Source: an uncultured bacterium (GTDB taxonomy: Bacteria; Acidobacteriota; UBA890). Taken from it: a stretch of 10,297 nt of DNA. The stretch covers positions 1 through 10,297 of the forward strand of contig CALAKE010000414.1 of assembly GCA_937922775.1 (NCBI GenBank). The letters are read 5' to 3'. Made by a program: the position numbers and the translations under genes. This document shows positions 7,352 to 10,297 of the stretch, piece after piece (the stretch's first letter is position 1; the number at the start of each line of letters is the position of its first letter). The notes below the pieces were generated by a model that did not search any database, was not told the DNA's origin, and saw only the letters and a program-made list of their open reading frames with translations.

Positions 7352-8722
7352 CTACGCGACGCCCAGCTCACGTTCGATACGACCGAGCCGGTCCGTGAGA
7401 TCGGCCTGAATCTCAGCGAGCCGCTCGGCGCTGTCAGCCTCGAAGCGCAGGACAATCGCCGGCTGGGTATTCGATGGGCGAGCAAGGCCCCAGCCCCCCT
7501 CATAATTGGCGCGCACACCATCGATATCGAGAACGTCGAGCTCTGCGGCAAGCTCGTCGCGCAAGCGCTCGCAGATCTCGAACTTGGCGGCCTCCGTGGA
7601 GTCGCGGCGAATCTCCGGCGTCGTGTGGCTTGCCGGCAGATCGGCGAGCAGGTCCGCGAAGGTGCCTTCCGTGCGAGAGAGGATCTCGAGAAACTTGGCG
7701 CCGGCGTAGATGGCGTCGTCGTGCCCGAAGAAGTTCTCTCCGAAGAAGAGATGTCCGCTCATCTCCCCGGCGAGCTGTGCTTCCTCCTCCCGCATCTTCT
7801 GTTTGATCAGCGAGTGCCCCGTCTTCCACATGATCGGCCGGCCGCCTCGCTGGGCGATATCGCTCATCACTACCTGCGAGCACTTCACGTCGCAAATCAC
7901 GGCCGCTCCGGGCACACGCTCCAACAGGTCACGAGCCAAGATAATCGTCAGACGATCACCCCATACGATCTCCCCGGCCGCGTCGACAATGCCGACCCGG
8001 TCGGCATCGCCATCGAAGCCCATCCCGAAATCCAGCCCCTGCTCCACGACCACTCTCTGCAGGTCTTCCACCGCCTCCTCGAGGGTCGGATCCGGATGGT
8101 GATTGGGGAACGTCCCATCCACATCGCAATACAACTCAACGACCTCACAGCCCAGCTCACGGTAGAGCTCCGGGGCAATTGGGCCAGCCACACCGTTGCC
8201 GGCGTCAACCGCGACACGCAATGGCCGAGCCAGACTGATCCGCTCCCGTATCATCGCGGTGTAAGGCTCGATGAGTTCGACGGTCTCGAGTCCACCACTG
8301 CCCTGCTCCAGATCGTCGGACTCGATGAGGTCGCGAAGCTTCAGGATGTCGTCTCCGAAGATCGTCTTCGTGCCGAGACAGATCTTGAAGCCGTTGTACT
8401 CCGGCGGGTTGTGACTGCCGGTGACCTGAATGCCGCCGTCGACGTCGAGATGATGAAGACCGAAGTAGAAGGTGGGGGTCGGCAGCATCTCGGCCTTGAT
8501 CGCCGTACATCCCGATGCTCTGATCCCCTCGATCAACGCCTCAGAAAGCTCGGGGCCGGAAAGCCGACCATCTCGGCCAACCAGCACGCTCTCACCACCC
8601 ACCCGGCGCACGGTGGTGCCGAAAGCGCGTCCTACGAGCTCGGCCTCGCGCGTAGTCAAGTCTTCCCCGACGATGCCCCTGATGTCGTAGGCACGGAAAA
8701 TCTCAGAAGCTACGGCTGCCAC
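7352..8722 (-). CDS. manB: Phosphomannomutase / phosphoglucomutase (alpha-D-phosphohexomutase)
   Basis: Interconverts hexose-6-phosphate and hexose-1-phosphate through a phosphoserine, here most likely supplying mannose-1-phosphate to the next gene. The protein is 456 residues, the AlgC/PMM-PGM size. The four domains are visible by their loops: FRAYDIRGIVGEDL (9-22); active-site loop TGSHNPPEYNGFK with catalytic Ser103; metal-binding loop GFDGDADRVG (235-244); sugar-specificity loop GEMSGH (319-324); and phosphate-binding loop RPSNTQP (415-421). GEMSGH is common in enzymes that accept both mannose and glucose phosphates. The start was set to the GTG at 8722 because AGGAGAGG lies just upstream and SEIFRAYDIRG is the usual N-terminus. 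The frame stays open to 8788, but the added 22 residues have no family resemblance. It is 105 nt downstream of menC. Confidence 0.93.
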   Translation of the reverse strand: MAAVASEIFRAYDIRGIVGEDLTTREAELVGRAFGTTVRRVGGESVLVGRDGRLSGPELSEALIEGIRASGCTAIKAEMLPTPTFYFGLHHLDVDGGIQVTGSHNPPEYNGFKICLGTKTIFGDDILKLRDLIESDDLEQGSGGLETVELIEPYTAMIRERISLARPLRVAVDAGNGVAGPIAPELYRELGCEVVELYCDVDGTFPNHHPDPTLEEAVEDLQRVVVEQGLDFGMGFDGDADRVGIVDAAGEIVWGDRLTIILARDLLERVPGAAVICDVKCSQVVMSDIAQRGGRPIMWKTGHSLIKQKMREEEAQLAGEMSGHLFFGENFFGHDDAIYAGAKFLEILSRTEGTFADLLADLPASHTTPEIRRDSTEAAKFEICERLRDELAAELDVLDIDGVRANYEGGWGLARPSNTQPAIVLRFEADSAERLAEIQADLTDRLGRIERELGVA

Positions 8723-8827
8723 GTCACCTCTCCTCTCTTCATTCGCACTCCCCTGTCGGGTAAAACCTCTGCAGAGGAGATGTTCCAACGGTTGCCTCAG
8801 GATACCCTGTCGCGCTAGGTCGTCGCG
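8723..8827. other. Intergenic gap between menC and the phosphomannomutase
   Basis: The 105-bp gap is the widest inside the minus-strand run, so an internal promoter could sit here. On the minus strand TTGGAA is followed after 17 nt by TTTTAC, a poor -35/-10 pair. The same stretch contains a perfect 12-bp palindrome CCTCTGCAGAGG (8766-8777). There is no T-run beside it, so it does not read as a terminator. Confidence 0.25.
8727..8734 (-). promoter_or_regulatory. Ribosome binding site of the phosphomannomutase gene
   Basis: Minus-strand AGGAGAGG, followed by TGAC and the GTG at 8722-8720. The AGGAG part lies 7 nt from the start. It decides for this GTG over longer in-frame starts. Confidence 0.6.
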
Positions 8828-9958
8828 TTACGTCTGTCTGAGGCTGGTTGAACGAACAACCAATCGTTGAATGGCATCCTCACGAACGCGATGACCCAGG
8901 CCTACGATGTCGGGAACCTCGACAAAGCCGTCGGGCCCCACGGTCACCTCCGGTTCGATGATGTCCTCGTGCCAGTATCGCCGGGACGCGGACAAATCGC
9001 CGGGCATCTGGAAATTCGGCAAAGATGCCAAGGCGATGTTGTGGAGCCTCCCGATACCGGACTCCAGCATGCCACCACACCAGACCGGCACGCCGCGATC
9101 GGCACACAGATCGTGGACGGCGAGCGCCTCGGTTCGCCCACCAATCCGCGACGCTTTGATGTTGATCAGGCGACAGGCGTCGTAGTCCAGGGCCAGCCGT
9201 GCGTGTCGCAGCGAGTGGATGCTCTCGTCCAAACAGATCGGCGTCTCCAGCTCCGCCTGCAGATCTGCGTGCCCCGGGATGTCATCGTGCTCCAAGGGCT
9301 GCTCGATCATGAGCAACTCGAATGGATCGAGACTCTTGAGGATCGGGCCCTGCTCTCGCGTATAGCCGCAGTTGGCATCGACCATGAGCGGAATGTCGCC
9401 GAACTGGTGGCGGACCTTCTCGATGACCGCAACATCTTTGCCAGGCTCGATCTTGAGCTTGATCCTCCTGTAGCCCTGGTCGAGAGCCTCGGATATCTGG
9501 GCGGCTAGGTGGCCAAAATCCTCCTGAATCCCTAGCGAGATACCCACCGGGATCCGCTGTCGGGTCTCGCGATCTCCAGCGTAGAGCCGCTGTACCGACA
9601 CCTCCCGCAGGTTGGCTTCGAGATCCCACAGAGCCTCCTCGACTGCTGCCCGTGCCATCGGATGCCAGCGCCAAGAAGAGAAGAGGTCAGCCATTGCCGG
9701 GCCGATGCCTTCACTCGGGAACTCATGAGCGAGAATCGCCGGGGCGAGAAAATCCTCGATGATGTGCCAGCAGGTGGCAGCATCTTCGTAGGAGTAGAGC
9801 GGCACACCATCCACTCCCGATTCCCCCCAGCCGCTAGCCCCACCCGCACGAGCCCTGACGAGGACGATCTCGCGCTCCTGCACTCCTCCGAAGGAGGTCA
9901 CGAACTCCCCGACCATCGACATTTTGATCAGATACAGATCCAGCGCGTCGATGCGCAT
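8828..9958 (-). CDS. menC: Enolase-superfamily o-succinylbenzoate synthase / N-acylamino-acid racemase
   Basis: The protein is 376 residues, typical of the type 2 MenC/NSAR subgroup. Members dehydrate SHCHC to o-succinylbenzoate in menaquinone synthesis, racemise N-succinyl or N-acyl amino acids, or do both. Seen: the capping-domain start and SGWGESG loop (42-48); the KxK acid/base motif in RRIKLKIEPG (K167, K169); metal ligands Asp194 (MVDANCGY), Glu219 (IEQPL) and Asp244 (CLDES); the second catalytic Lys268 in INIKASRIGG; and the barrel-end motif WCGGMLESGIGR (293-304). Arg271, three residues after Lys268, is the position I recall as conserved in the NSAR/OSBS subfamily, which favours racemase ability. 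The ATG at 9958 lies 3 nt after the GNAT stop, with GGAAGAG 6 nt upstream, so the two genes are probably co-translated. No other men gene is present; the true role (menaquinone or amino acids) is undecided. Confidence 0.9.
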   Translation of the reverse strand: MRIDALDLYLIKMSMVGEFVTSFGGVQEREIVLVRARAGGASGWGESGVDGVPLYSYEDAATCWHIIEDFLAPAILAHEFPSEGIGPAMADLFSSWRWHPMARAAVEEALWDLEANLREVSVQRLYAGDRETRQRIPVGISLGIQEDFGHLAAQISEALDQGYRRIKLKIEPGKDVAVIEKVRHQFGDIPLMVDANCGYTREQGPILKSLDPFELLMIEQPLEHDDIPGHADLQAELETPICLDESIHSLRHARLALDYDACRLINIKASRIGGRTEALAVHDLCADRGVPVWCGGMLESGIGRLHNIALASLPNFQMPGDLSASRRYWHEDIIEPEVTVGPDGFVEVPDIVGLGHRVREDAIQRLVVRSTSLRQT

Positions 9959-9961
9959 TCC

Positions 9962-10297
9962 TCACTCTTCCAATCCGTTGGGCTCGATGGTGCCCCTTTC
10001 GAGCAGATAGACGGTGCGTGGCGGGCTCTCCTGGGTGCGCACACACTCCCGCACGAAATAGTCGGCATCGAGATAGGTCGTGAAGATCTCCCGCGTGATC
10101 TCACGCCATGCGATGGCCAGTCCTCTGTCAGTTGCCTTGATGTCCTGGATCGAGGGAGGGATCTCGCACCTGATACGTGCCGCGTCAACGTCCAGACGCG
10201 GGTTCCCCGGCCTCATTTCGGATCCGACACCTTCTCCTTTCAGCACCCAAGGGGCGTCGATTTCGCCAACCCTGAGCGCTGCGGAGATGCGCCCGCG
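9962..10297 (-). CDS. GNAT-superfamily-like protein (COG3375 type), C-terminal part
   Basis: Partial gene that begins outside the right edge; 111 residues and the TGA stop are visible, and the frame is open to the edge. The segment at residues 43-98 resembles the C-terminal half of the predicted acetyltransferase family COG3375: CEIPPSIQDIKATDRGLAIA, then WREITREIF, then YFVRECV, and finally TVYLLERG. The acetyl-CoA-binding half of the fold is not in the window, so activity cannot be judged. It ends 3 nt before the menC start. COG3375-type genes are, to my recollection, often found beside menC/NSAR genes. The known Geobacillus system pairs a GNAT succinyltransferase with an N-succinylamino-acid racemase, which makes a shared N-acyl amino-acid pathway a fair inference. 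The family call rests on one conserved block and is moderate. Confidence 0.6.
   Translation of the reverse strand, partial: RGRISAALRVGEIDAPWVLKGEGVGSEMRPGNPRLDVDAARIRCEIPPSIQDIKATDRGLAIAWREITREIFTTYLDADYFVRECVRTQESPPRTVYLLERGTIEPNGLEE

Noticed and set aside
6333..7409. Plus-strand open frame of 358 codons opposite manC
   Set aside because: Antisense shadow; the minus-strand protein has every GDP-mannose pyrophosphorylase motif.
7286..8818. Plus-strand open frame of 510 codons, longer than the phosphomannomutase frame opposite
   Set aside because: It is the complement of a gene with all family motifs. Its translation has no recognisable domain, and long antisense frames are normal at this GC content.
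8828..9958. Calling this part of a menaquinone operon
   Set aside because: The neighbours are a GNAT-like gene and sugar-phosphate genes, with no other men gene, so the symbol menC describes the family only.
1..10297. Search for tRNA genes, CRISPR repeats, insertion sequences, attachment sites, toxin-antitoxin or defence genes
   Set aside because: None was seen. Gaps are short, no direct repeats or transposase motifs were noticed, and the two tRNA synthetases are not accompanied by tRNA genes.

Overview
The window is ordinary, densely packed chromosomal DNA of roughly 60 % or higher GC from a diderm (Gram-negative-type) bacterium. A LolA-like lipoprotein carrier at the left edge points to an outer membrane. 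The glycyl-tRNA synthetase is the single-chain alpha-2 type, not the alpha/beta type usual in most Proteobacteria. With the GC content and frequent GTG starts, this suggests a lineage such as Acidobacteriota, Myxococcota or a related uncultured phylum, but the sequence alone does not settle it.

Layout. (1) Positions 1-341, minus strand: the N-terminal part of a LolA-like protein that runs off the left edge. (2) A 173-bp divergent intergenic region. (3) Positions 515-1252, plus strand: a protein with the ThiD (hydroxymethylpyrimidine/phosphomethylpyrimidine kinase) fold whose catalytic motifs appear lost. (4) From the right edge down to 1322, eight minus-strand genes in a row, converging on gene 3. 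In transcription order they are a GNAT-like protein (partial), a MenC/N-acylamino-acid racemase, phosphomannomutase/phosphoglucomutase, mannose-1-phosphate guanylyltransferase, a DegT/DnrJ/EryC1/StrS aminotransferase, glycyl-tRNA synthetase, an endonuclease III-like glycosylase and methionyl-tRNA synthetase. Gaps are 3, 105, 59, 50 and 16 bp, followed by two 4-bp start/stop overlaps, so much of the block could be one operon. No stretch over 300 bp lacks a gene.

How the genes work together. The mutase and guanylyltransferase form the standard two steps from mannose-6-phosphate to GDP-mannose. The adjacent PLP aminotransferase suggests an amino-sugar or aminocyclitol product for a surface polysaccharide or glycoconjugate. 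The GNAT-like protein and MenC-type enolase form a tight pair that fits N-acyl/N-succinyl amino-acid racemisation at least as well as menaquinone synthesis, since no other men gene is in view. glyS, nth and metG are housekeeping genes joined by translational coupling.

I found no mobile element, CRISPR array, RNA gene, phage gene or defence system, and nothing I would call a new biological system. The most unusual object is the ThiD-like probable pseudoenzyme.
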